Assembly (NCBI GenBank): GCA_947471745.1
Contig: CANJKZ010000774.1
Coordinates: 1,922,001-1,986,000 of the forward strand
DNA length: 64,000 nt
Direction: 5' to 3'
From: Closterium sp. Naga37s-1
Taxonomy: Eukaryota > Streptophyta > Zygnematophyceae > Desmidiales > Closteriaceae
The notes below the pieces were generated by a model. That model was not told the origin of the DNA. It saw only the letters and a list, made by a program, of their open reading frames with translations, and ran no database searches. Of this stretch, positions 34,085 through 44,689 are shown in pieces. The number at the start of each line of letters is the position of its first letter. Positions within the stretch are counted from its first letter, which is position 1. Position numbers and translations under genes: made by a program.

Positions 34085-34104
34085 TGTCGAAACTGCTCCA
34101 AGGG

Positions 34105-34116
34105 GCTCTGATACCA
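34105..34116 (-). other. primer-binding site of L2
   Basis: TGGTATCAGAGC in minus sense, two bases from the 5' LTR. Confidence 0.92.
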
Positions 34117-34118
34117 CT

Positions 34119-34937
34119 TGTTATAGTCACAATAGGCTTGAATGTGCCTAAAACGAAAGATAGAGAGCACAGACGGATTTCTGCACAGCGGCTTCAAACG
34201 ATGATAGCGTTCTGCTCACAGCTGCAAATGACTTGATTCAACTTGGATCTGGAGCGTCTTCACGTTGTCTATAATTAGCAATTTAGATTGCACGATTTGA
34301 TAAAGAATTGACGACACAGCGTCGGTTTGAACGAACGGTACTTTGGCAGCCACTATAGTCTTAGAACACAAGATAGGAAGAGTTACGAGTTGGGAATGAC
34401 TCCCAGCTCCTACAAACCCCAAGAGCCGAGGTACAGTGATGTGGAACAGTGCCACACTGTCCCCAACCACGAAGGGTCTCGAAACTACCCTTCACTAGGG
34501 CCTACACCAAGTGAAATGTTACACTACACAAAGTAATGTAACTATCTTCAATATCTTGAGGTGTACCCTTTTGGCGAGCTTCGAAATCACTTGAGGCTTG
34601 ACACCAAGGCTCGGGCTCTTCATCACAAACTCATCCTTGAGTTCTTGATGGGTCTGCTGCACACACCTGCGACACGCCGAACGTTCGACACAGGACAAAA
34701 TAGAAACCGCGCACGACAAAATAGAAACCGCGCGCGAGACACAAACGACCGCGTAACACGCGTCTAGCGATAACTCGCTATTGACTCGACACACACACTC
34801 GACATCATGACTCAACATTCACACACAATTATAAGCATGAAATATATATTATCCCATGCCCTCATACCATTCCATACACACACACATTCACGCACACGGA
34901 CAACAAGCCGAGTGCAAACCGTAGGGTTGCACCAACA
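34119..34937 (-). repeat. 5' LTR of L2
   Basis: 819 bp, followed on the right by the target duplication TTGCC. Confidence 0.95.
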
Positions 34938-34942
34938 TTGCC

Positions 34943-37900
34943 CCCTCCTACGCCTCTGCTACTGCTGCAGATGTCTCTGTTGCTGAGGACGTCGGGTCTG
35001 CTTCTACTCGTGCAAAGCGCCGCAGCAGCAAGGGCAAGGTTGGTAAGGGTGGTGGAGGTGGCAGCGGTGGTGGTGGAGGTGGCAGCGGGAGTGGTGGTGG
35101 GGGCAGCGGTGGAGGTGGTGGAGGCAGTGGAGGTGGTGGCGGCGGTGGGACTGTTTGCGGGAGTGGGGGCTCTGGTGGCATGGTGGGGGCAGCGGTGGGA
35201 GTGGCGGCAGTGGAGGCGGTGGGACTGGTAGCGGTGGGACTGGCACTCGGCGTGTTGGTTTTGGGGGTGGCCAGCAACAGCAGCAGCAGCGTCGGAGTGA
35301 GACCCCATCTCCCTAGCAGCTTCGTCAGTGGTTTCTGCGTGGGGCGTCTGGGGGTAGTTGCCCGTATGTCATTCGCACATGTGACCGTGCTGGCCAGACT
35401 TGCGGGCGGCTCCACACTCAGCACCGCTGCTTCTCCCGCCTTGACGACGCTTGGCGTGCTGAGTTTGGTGACGACGCCGAGATCCCTCGCTGGGCAGATC
35501 TACTTAAGTCTAGGATTGCTATCTTTGACCTAGACTTTGATGCTATTCTCTCTGCTATGTATGCTTTGTCTATTAGTGCTGAGGGTGACTGTTACCGGTA
35601 TGTGCCGCCTGACCCAGGTATAGCCGCTGCTGCTCTAGTTGCTAGTGAGTCTAGTACTCTCCCTGCTACTACGCCTGGTGAGGCCTTGCACACTTTCACG
35701 TTGGACTCCGGCGCCTCGCGCTGTTTCATTCGTGACAGCACCACTCGCACTCCTCTTCCTGCAACTGTCCTGGTTAGACTGGCTGACCCCTCTGGGGGAC
35801 CGGTCGTGGCCCGTTCCTCTACTGTCCTCCCGTGTCCGGCGGTTCCGTCCGGCTCACTGTCAGGTCTTCACCTCCCCTCGTTCTATACGAACTTGGTGAG
35901 TACCGCTGCCCTCCACGATGCGATGGTCACTACTACCACTCCTGGGGGTCAGCGTGTGTTGATCTGCACGTGCACACGGACGGGGCGTCACCTGGCCACG
36001 TTCACTCGTCGGCCAGGGTCTAGTCTGTACACACTCACTACCGAGCCTTCTCAGGTAGCTGCGTCTGCTCAGGTGTCCGCGTCAGGTCAGGTAGCTCCCT
36101 CTTGCTTGTGTCGCCTCCTGTCGCACCAGACTCTTCTGTGGCACCACCGTCTGGGTCACCCCTCCCTGCCTCGCCTTCGTGGCATGCACTCTCGTCTTCT
36201 TGTCTCTGGCCTCCCCAGGTCTCTGCCTCCCCTGCCGTCCTTGCCTGCCCCGCCCTGCCTCCCTTGCGTCGAGGGGCGGCAGCGCGCCGCTCCTCACTCC
36301 TCCTCATTTCCCCCGACGTCTGCTCCCCTGCAGACTCTCCACATGGACCTGTGGGGCCCAGCCCGCGTCAGTGGACAGAGCCGCGAGCGCTACTTTCTGC
36401 TGGTCGTTGACGAATACACGCGGTACACCACGGTCTTCCCCTTGCGCAGCAAGGGTCAGGTCGTTGATGTCTTGATCCCTTGGATCCGCACAGTCCGTCT
36501 CCAGCTCCGCGAGCGGTTCGGCCAGGACCTTCCTGTCCTGCGTCTGCACTCTGACAGAGGTGGTGAGTTCTCCTCCACCCTCTTGCGGGGCTTTTGTCGT
36601 GGGGAAGGCATTCTCCAGTCGTTCATGCTTCCGGACTCCCCTCGGCAAAATGGGATTGCTGAGCGCCGCATTGGCTTAGTCATGGAGGTCGCTCGCACCT
36701 CCATGATCCATGCGGCCGCTCCCCATTTTCTGTGGCTGTTTGCGGTCCGGTGCGCTGCGCATCAGCTCAACCTCTAGCCTCGTGTCTCCTTGCCGGAGAC
36801 CTCGCCCACACTGCGTTGGACGGGGGAGGTTGGCGATGCGTCGGTGTTCCGGGTCTGGGGCTCTCGTGCCTTTGTTCGCGATACGTCAGCGGACAAGCCC
36901 TCCCCCCGTGCTATCCCCTGCATCTTCCTTGGCTTTGTCCCCGACGCGCCTGGCTGGTAGTTTTACCACCCCACCTCGCGCCATGTCTTCCCTTCGCAGG
37001 ACGTCACGTTTGACGAGTCGGTTCCCTTTTACCGCCTCTTCACCTACCGCTCTGCCCCTCCCCCGCCCCCGCCGCTCTTCCTTGCCCCCGGTCCCCCTCT
37101 GGTAGACCCCCTCCCGCCCCTGGGTCCTGCTCCCTCAGGTGTGTCTCAGGTAGACCCTCTCCCTTGTACGGCGCCTGTTCAGGTAGTTGTCGACTTAGGT
37201 GCTGCACGAGGTTCTGCGTCTGGGGTTGTGGAGCCTGAGGGTGCGGAGTCTGAGGGTGCTGAGACTGGGGGTGCTGATCCTGGGGGTGTTGAGCCTGGGG
37301 GTGCTGAGCCTGGGGGTGTTGCGACTGGGGGTGGTGAGCCTGAGGGTGGTGAGCCTGAGGGTGTTGAGCCTGGGGGTGCTGCTTCGGAGAGTGCGGAGTC
37401 TTGAGGTGAGGAGCCTCGGGGTGCTGCTTCGTCTGGAGGTTCTGCTGGTGCTTCGCCGAGACTGTCTCCGCAGCAGTTGCGTGAGTGGTTTGTTCGGCGT
37501 ACGCGCCTTCGGAGTGGAGCTTCTGGAGCTGGGGGTGCTGGCGCTGCTGGAGCTGGAGGTCCTGGAGTTGCTGCTGGAGCTGGTGTTACTGGAGGTACTG
37601 CGACCGCTGGTCCTAGAGGTGCTCGTACTCGGGGTACTGGACCTGCCGGGGCTGGTGGTGTTGAGGGCGCTGGAGCTGGTGCCCCTACGGAGCCTGGACG
37701 CACTGGCACTGGTGGCGCTGGAGCTGGAGGTGCTGGAGCAATAGGGGTTGGAGCTGTTGACCCTGGAGCTGGAGGTCCTGGAGACACTGTGCAGCCGCGA
37801 CCGTACTTCGTTCCCCTGCTTCAGCAGGTTCTTGGTGTCCCGTCATTTACTGGCCTTACTCCTCCCCTCCTGTGTCCACCGCCTGACCAGTCGCAGCTGC

Positions 37901-39995
37901 CGTTTCAGCCGGCCTCTCCACTGCCTTCTTCCTCTCCCTACACTGAGCACACCGGCGGTCTTACAGAGCGTCGTGAGCCTGCGTCTCGTCCTGTCTCGCA
38001 TGTTCGCACTGCTCGTCATGTTCCTCGTTCGCGTCTTCCTCCTGTCCCGGGCACGCACGCTATGACACTCCGTCCTTCCTCTGTTCCACTGCGTGTTCGT
38101 GCTCCTCCTGTGTCCTCTCTTCTTGAGGTCCCTGACCCTGAGTCTGATTGCGCTCGTGCTGCTGGTCCCACAGTCTCTCGTCTCCTCGCCACTGCTGTCA
38201 CAGACCCTTCGCTTGACTTTGCTGCTGCCTGCCATCTAGACTACGCCACTGCTCTAGTTGCTGAGTTTGCGTCTGCCAGTCCTCCGTCTGTCTGGGGTGA
38301 GTGTTGCACGGACGTCCTTGAGGACAGGCAGGAGGACTTTGAGTCTCTTGCAGCTGCTGTACCTCGTTTCGCTTCCATGCTGCTTGCCCCTGAGGGAGAC
38401 CCGGATGCTCCAGACATCCCAACCCTGCGCTCTTACGCAGAGGCGATTACGGGTCCTTACTCCTCTAAGTGGCAGGCAGCCATGGATGCCGAGATGGCAT
38501 CCTAGAAGTCCACAGGCACCTACGTCGACGAGGTTCCCCCACCTGGGGCGAACATAGTCGATGGCATGTGGATCTTCAGGGTGAAGCGGCCGCCGGGTTC
38601 TCCGCCTGCCTTCAAGGCACGTTACGTTGCTAGAGGCTTCAGTCAGCGACAGGGAGTTGACTACTTCCAGACCTTCTCCCCCACCCCGAAGATGACTACT
38701 CTTCGGGTGTTGCTGCACGTTGCTGCTCAGCGTGACTACGAGTTGCACTCTCTGGACTTCAGCATAGCGTTCCTACAGGGCAGCCTGCACGAGGAGATCT
38801 GGTTGCGTCGCCCACCTGGTTTCACTGAATATTTCCCTGCAGGTACTCAGTGGAGTCTTCGGCGGCAAGTCTACGGTCTCCGCCAGGTGCCTCGCGAGTG
38901 GCACGACACACTCAGGACTACACTTGCGGCTCTTGGGTTTGCTCCTGCTACTGCTGACCCGTCGCTGTTTCTACGCACCGACACCTCGATGCCGCCGTTC
39001 TACGTCCTCGTCTACGTCGACGACCTCGTCTTTGCCATGGCTGACACTGAGGCACTGACCCTTGTGAAGTCGGAGCTGCAGAAGAGACACACCTGCACTG
39101 GCCTGGGTGAACTGCGCAGCTATCTTGGCCTACAGATCACCCGGGACAGAGCACGGTGCACCATCACCCTGACTCAGTCACACATGGTGCACCAGGTCCT
39201 TCAGGGCTTCGGCTTCCAGTTCTCCTCGCCACACCCCACTCCTCTATCTACCAGCCACTCGCTCTCAGCTCCACCTTCGGACGAGTCCGTAGAGCCGAGT
39301 GGTCCGTACCCAGAGCTTGTGGGTTGCCTCATGTACCTGATGACGTGCACTCGACCCGACCTCGCGTACCCTCTCAGCCTCCTCGCACGCTACGTGGCTC
39401 CCAGCAGGCACCGAAAGGTGCACTGGGATGCTGCGAAGAGGGTGCTGCGTTACTTGTGCAGTACGTCAGGCATGGGGCTCGTGCTTGGAGGACGGGGTCC
39501 AGCTGTCCTCACCGGTCACGGAGACACCTCCTGGGTTGACGACTCAGCAACGCAGCGGTCGTCACAGGGTTACACCTTTAGCCTTGGTTCCGGCTCAGTT
39601 TCTTGGCGGTCTACCCGCTCGTCTTCGGTTCTCAGCTCCAGTTGTGAGGCTGAGATCTACGCCGGGGCCATGGCTGCTCAGGAGCTACGCTGGCTCACCT
39701 ACCTGCTGACCGACTTGGGAGAGCAGCCTCTTTCGCCTCCATTTCTGTACGTAGACAACAAGGCCATGATTGCCTTGTGTCAGGAGCACAGACTTGAGCA
39801 CAGAACGAAGCACATCGCTCTGCGATATTTCCTTGCTCGAGAGTCGCAGTAGCGTGGCCAGCTTCGTCTTGCGTACGTGGCCACTCGAGTCAACTCTGCT
39901 GATGTCTCCACCAAGGCACTTCCGCCTGGTGATCATGAGCGCTTTGTTACTGTGTTAGGCCTTGTGCCTACTTTGCCTCACTTGCTTACTTCTTG
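34943..39995 (+). pseudogene. S5 gag-pol, second part, decayed
   Basis: Gag resumes with PSYASATAADVS and a Gly-rich block containing frame changes (35040-35260). A CX13CX3HX4C finger follows (about 35363-35436). From about 35557 a single frame carries protease LDSGASRCF, integrase (MDLWGP, LHSDRGGEF, NGIAERRIG), the acidic and Gly/Ala linkers, RT (YVDDLVF) and RNase H, ending LVPTLPHLLTS at 39995. Stops: TAG 35314, 36775, 36958 and 39850 at Gln codons, TAG 38503 at a Trp codon, and TGA 37402. Confidence 0.9.
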
Positions 39996-40222
39996 ACTCT
40001 GTTTGTACTGTGATCTCTATATATGCCTGCATGCTTACACTTGCTAGGGTATGATCACTGTATTGTTTGTTCTCTTTATATAACTCTGCATGTGAACTGG
40101 CCTTGTGGCCCTTTGCTTGTGCTCGGACTGTGTGGTGACTTTGTGATCCACCCTGAGCTTGCTTTGCTTTGCTTGACTGGTCTTGTGACCACTTGTTCTC
40201 CGTCACTTTGCCTATGGGGGTG
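39996..40222 (+). other. conserved 3' untranslated block of S5
   Basis: Contains the twin TTGT-loop hairpins and CTATGGGGGTG before the LTR. Confidence 0.7.
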
Positions 40223-40354
40223 TGTCAGAACATTATAGCATATACATTTGTGTAGGCTGTAGTGGGGTAGCCCATAAGGGGTACAACCCAATTAGGGTTA
40301 GTACTTGTACCCAACTGTTTCATAGTTCATTCATTCTCGTTCGTTACTTTGAAA
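40223..40354 (+). repeat. 3' LTR of S5
   Basis: 132 bp, TGTCAGAACATTATAGC to TTACTTTGAAA. Confidence 0.85.
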
Positions 40355-40385
40355 AATCGAAGCAGAACGCGATTGAAGCGAAAGA

Positions 40386-40517
40386 TGTCAAACTGTGTTT
40401 GTATGTCTGTAGGCTATAGTGGGGTAGCCTCTACTGAGTACAACACTTTAGGGTTAGACCTAGTACTTGTACTCATCTCTCATGCTAGTCAATCATTCCT
40501 GGTCATTGATTTTGACA
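40386..40517 (+). repeat. 5' LTR of S6
   Basis: TGTCAAACTGTGTTTG to ATTTTGACA, core GGCTATAGTGGGGTAG; closest to the decayed LTR at 11718-11850. Confidence 0.85.
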
Positions 40518-40984
40518 TGGTATGAGAGTGGTTTTCTCCGTATGACCGTTTTTTTTTTTAGGGCCCACCATTGGTTCTGCTTTGCATGGTTACTTCCCTG
40601 CCCGCTAGCGTGCGCACTACCCCGCGCGCCCCCGCACACCTCACGCGCCGTGCTGCCCTGCGCACCAGTGCGCCCTGCTGCCCCGCGCGCCAGTGTGCCC
40701 TGCTGCCCAGCACACCAGCGCGCCCTGCTGCCCACCGCGCCAGCGCTGCCCCGCTGCCCAACGCGCCAGCGCGCCCCGCTGCCCAGCTCGCCAGCGCGCC
40801 CCACTGCCCAGCGCGCCAGCGCGCCCCGCTTCCCAGCGCGCCAGCGCGCCCCACTTCCCAGCGTACCAGCGCGCCCTGCTGCCCAGCGCGCCAGCGCGTC
40901 CTGCTGCCCAGCACGCTAGCACGCCCTGCTGCCCAGCGCCCAGCGTGGTGGCGGTACCGGGCGGACTGCGTCGCTTGCACACAG

Positions 40985-43570
40985 TGGACGGAGCGCGACG
41001 CTGTCACAGAGCTTGTTGTTCGCGCTCACCTGCCAGTCGACCAGAGGACCCACTTTCGTCAGGTGACGTCGGCCCACACTCTCTACCACGTTGTGGTTAG
41101 GCACTACTCCTCACTCTCTCGTTCCACCCGGCAACTTCGGCAGAGCCGTCCATTGTTAGAAGAGGTACAGCAGCTTGTCGAGGCGACGAGTTTAGGTACC
41201 TTGTACGTCTACTCCTGCTGGTGGTGCAGCTGGTGGCCGCGGAGGTCCTGGGGGTGGACAGCGGCAGCAGCAGCGTCCGCCGGAGACCCTCTCGCCGCAA
41301 CAGCTTCGTGAGTGGGCTGTCCGGTGGGACAGCCCTGGTGGCGGAGCTTGGGGTACTAGTGCTGGGGGTGTAGAGACACCTGGTGGCGTAGAGGCTGAGG
41401 AGGCCTTGCACACTTTCCTACTCGACTCAGGCGTGTCTCGCTGCTTCTTCCGCGACTGCACCACAGTCACTCCGCTCACGGCCCCTGTCCCTGTCACTCT
41501 GGCTGACCCCTCAGTTGGCCTAGTTGTTGCACGTAGCCCCACTGTTCTCCCATGTGCAGCAGCCCCCTCCGGTTCCCTCACAGGTTTCCACCTCCCCTCG
41601 TTCGCTAGGAACTTGGTGGCTACAGCTGTCCTACAGGACCAGTTTGTCACTGTTACCCAGCCTGGAGGAGAGCTCGTGGCGATCTGTACGGACTCACGCA
41701 CTGGCGAGCACCTCACCACGTTGACTCGGAGACCCGGGTCGGGTCTGTACACACTGACCACTGAGTCTGCACAGGTAGCTGCGTCGGTTGAGGTAGCTGC
41801 GTCTTGTTCGTTTCATCTCCTCACGCACCAGACTCTCCTCTAGCACCACCGTCTTGGTCACCCCTCCTTGCCACGCCTTCGTGGCATGCACTCCTGTCTC
41901 CTTGTGTCTAGTCTCCCCAGGTCCCTGCCCCCACTCCCGGGGTTGCTTGCACCGCCGTGCCTTCCCTACGTCGAGGGGCGGCATAGCGCCGCTCCTCACT
42001 CCTCCTCGTTTCCTCCGACCACAACTCCTCTGCAGACCCTCCACATGGACGTGTGGGGTCCAGCCCGCGTCACTGGACAGGGCGGAGAGCGCTACTTTTT
42101 GCTGGTTGTTAACGACTACACGCTCTACAACACAGTCTTCCCCTTGCAGAGCAAGGCGGATGTCCGCAATGTGTTGATCTCCTGTATCCGTGCTGTCCGT
42201 CGCCAGCTTGACGCTCGGTTCCGGCAGGACCTCCCGGTCCTGCGGCTGCACTCTGACCAAGGTGGTGAGTTTTTCTCCTGCCTCCTCGAGGACTTCTGTG
42301 GTGCTGAGTGCATCGCCCAGTCGTTCACGCTTCCGGCCTCTCCACAGCAGAATGGGATTGCAAATTGTCGCATTGGTTGACCCGTCCCCCTTGGTTGCGC
42401 CGTTGGAGGTCTCCTCCGACACCTCTAGCCCAGCTGAGGGGGGTGACCCGACTGCTGCCGACACCGTGGCCCCTCGCCGCTCAGTGCGCTTGGCGGCCCC
42501 TCCTGGGTTTCCGCCTCGACCGTCTTTACCGCCTTTGCAGTCCGTCGCTGTGGACTCTGGCGCTGTAGGAGGTGGTGACACTGCGGGTGCGGACTCTGGG
42601 GGTGCTGGCTCTGGGGGTGCTGAGTGTCCTATGGGTTTAGGAGGTGCTGGAGGTACTGGAGCTGGTGGTGCTAGTGCTGGTGGTACTGGAGTTGGCGGTG
42701 CTGGAGGTACTGGTGCTGGAGGCACTAGTGTGTGAGGTACTGGTGCACGTCGGCAGGAGACTCTCTCGCCGGAGCGGCTTCGCGAGTGGGCTGTCCGGTG
42801 GGGCAGCCCCGGTGGCGGAGCTGGACGTGCAGGTACTACTGTAGCTGGAGGTTCTTGTACTGTGGAGCTGGAGGTGCTGGAGGTACTGGAGCTGCTGGTG
42901 CTGGAGGTACTGGAGCTACTGGTGCTGGAGGTGCTGGAGCTGGTGGTGCTGGAGGTTCTGGAGCTGGAGGCTCTGGTATTGCGGGTACTGCGCCGCGACA
43001 ACCGTTTTTTCTACCCGCAGCCGCAGTCGTCCCTGCCGCTGCCTGACTCGGCATTTCGTCAGGTTCTTATTCTTTCGTCTTCCACTGGCCTTACTCCGCC
43101 TTTCCTTTGTCCTCCGCCTAACCAGTCACAGCCATAGTTACTGCCTAGCTCTCCACTGCCTCCTCCTTCTCCATACCCTGCGCAGACAGGCTCCCTGGCA
43201 GAGCGTCGTGAGCCTGAGTCTCGTCCTGCCTCACCTGTTCGCACTGTTAGTCGTACTTGTCATCCTCGTCCTCCACCTGTCCTCGGCACGCACACTATGG
43301 CACTTCGTCCTTCCTCTGTTCCACAGTGTGTTGCTCTGCCGTCTCCTCCGACGTCCTCTCTTCCTGACGTTCCTGACCCAGAGTCCGACCTTGCACGTGA
43401 TGCTAGTCCTACTGTCACGCGCTTCTTGGCTATGCTTGTCACTGACCCTTCCTTTGAGTCTGCTGCTGCGACTGCCTTAGTCACTGAGCTCGTTGATTTT
43501 GCTACTACCTGTCGTCTCGACTACTTCGCGAGTCTTGTTACTGAGTCCGAGTCTGAGTGTCCTCCGTCCT
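40985..43570 (+). pseudogene. S6 gag-pol remnant
   Basis: A Gag scrap (ERDAVTELVVRAHLP) is followed after deletions by protease LLDSGVSRCF (41406 on). TAG at 41841 replaces the Trp of LLWHH. Integrase carries MDVWGP and LHSDQGGEF, but the catalytic Glu block reads GIANCRIG, with Asn where Glu is required. A deletion near 42375 joins this block directly to the post-integrase segment (VDPSPLVAPLE). The Gly/Ala linker is followed by another TAG (43135). RT and RNase H are absent. Confidence 0.88.
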
Positions 43571-44285
43571 CTACTGCACATCTATCACACTGCCACTATT
43601 GGGCTTGCTATCATTAGCGTACGGCCCAAAATTTATCAAAACCGTCCAGAGTTTTAGCAAGACAATTTTGAAGATGCTCGGATGAGGAATCCCTTCGCGT
43701 GCGTTGACCTGAGGGCTACGGTTATGAACTTGCACCCTTCTGCTAGGGGACACCAGTCGATGAAGCGAAAACGTTATTTTTGGGCCAGCACAAACTGTGA
43801 AGGTTGCGAAATTTGCGACAGTGAACGAAAACGACCTTCAGTTGTGCTCATGAATCCTAAATTCGTGCAAGGGCTGATGAGTCAGCTATTCCGTTGGCCC
43901 CTAGGAATCGCATTTTCCGTGAGATGTGGCGAACATCAGAAATCACCCATCGTAGACATTGCGCGACCATCTCCTTATAAAAAATGCACTGTATAAATGA
44001 ACCCATACATATGTGAAATAATGCGACTGAATACGTATTATGAGCTGTCACGAAACCCTGGTAGCAGTGGTACTCATAGCGGGATTTCTAATCGATGAGA
44101 TGAAAATGTACTCCACTAGAAAATCAGGCCTGTCTGGTATCTCTAGAGTTGGACCATGTAGAGTGTTAATTATCACCACGCTTTCTATTACAACAACATA
44201 CATGTTGACTTTAAAGCATAGCTAGAGTCTGATATTGTGCATGAACCCTGAACTTCATAGTACTGGTGCACTGAGCCCTGACCTT
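43571..44285. other. spacer without recognised genes
   Basis: About 0.7 kb of lower-GC DNA. The longest frame (105 codons, 43682-43996 plus) has no recognisable motif. Because it flanks the target duplication of the next element, it is the DNA that lay next to the synthetase 3' end before that insertion. Confidence 0.6.
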
Positions 44286-44290
44286 TCAGA

Positions 44291-44429
44291 TGTTAGAATA
44301 TGTGAGAACAAGAATGAATGTGTTTAGGTCAAGGGAGGGGGGTACAAGGAGAATGTCGAGATGATTTCTGTACCCCCTAAATCTAGCCCCCATACAGCCT
44401 AGATAGAACTAAGCATATATGTTTTGACA
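44291..44429 (-). repeat. 3' LTR of S7
   Basis: 139 bp. The polypurine tract CCTATGGGGGTGTG (minus sense) adjoins at 44430. Confidence 0.88.
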
Positions 44430-44689
44430 CACCCCCATAGGCGAAGTGGGGGATAGCCAGAGCAAGCAAGGGTCAAAAGACCAGTCAAGAGAAGAAGCAA
44501 AGCAAAGCAAAGCTCAGGGTGGATCTCAAGATCACCACGCATTCTGAGCACAAGCAAGTGGCCACAAGGCCAGTTCACATGCAGAGTTTATAATAGCAAT
44601 TGCAGTACACTGATCACAACCTAGCAAGGGCAAACATGCAGGTATAATCATGTATATCAGAGTACAGTAAGTGCAAGGCAAGATCAAGA

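Larger units (their letters stand above)
28481..34937 (-). mobile_element. complete long-LTR Copia element L2
   Basis: 6457 bp with 819 bp LTRs at 28481-29299 and 34119-34937, and target duplication TTGCC (28476-28480 and 34938-34942). A scan by eye found at least four LTR-LTR mismatches, well under one percent, so the insertion is recent compared with its neighbours. In minus sense: 5' LTR, two-base spacer, primer site (34116-34105), a leader of about 20 bp, gag-pol, polypurine tract GATGGGGAG and 3' LTR. It lies inside gag of S5. Confidence 0.96.
26399..40354 (+). mobile_element. Copia element S5 with both LTRs, hosting a nested element
   Basis: The matching 132 bp LTRs at 26399-26530 and 40223-40354 share the unusual end TTACTTTGAAA. 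The flanks are AATAG (left) and AATCG (right), a target duplication with one mismatch. Removing the nested long-family element (28481-34937 plus one duplicated TTGCC) leaves an element of about 7.5 kb. The LTRs differ at about three positions. Confidence 0.88.
40386..43570 (+). mobile_element. Copia element S6, 3' truncated and internally deleted
   Basis: A 132 bp 5' LTR (40386-40517), primer site TGGTATGAGAG (40518), a short stem and GGGCCCACC (40561-40569), a leader of CCCAGCGCGCCAGCGCGCC-type repeats (40620-40940), then fragments of gag-pol. It stops after CCTCCGTCC at 43570, before RT; no 3' LTR follows. Confidence 0.87.

Noticed and set aside
43682-43996. A 105-codon plus frame in the spacer before S7.
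   Set aside because: No recognisable domain or promoter; kept only as part of the spacer entry.
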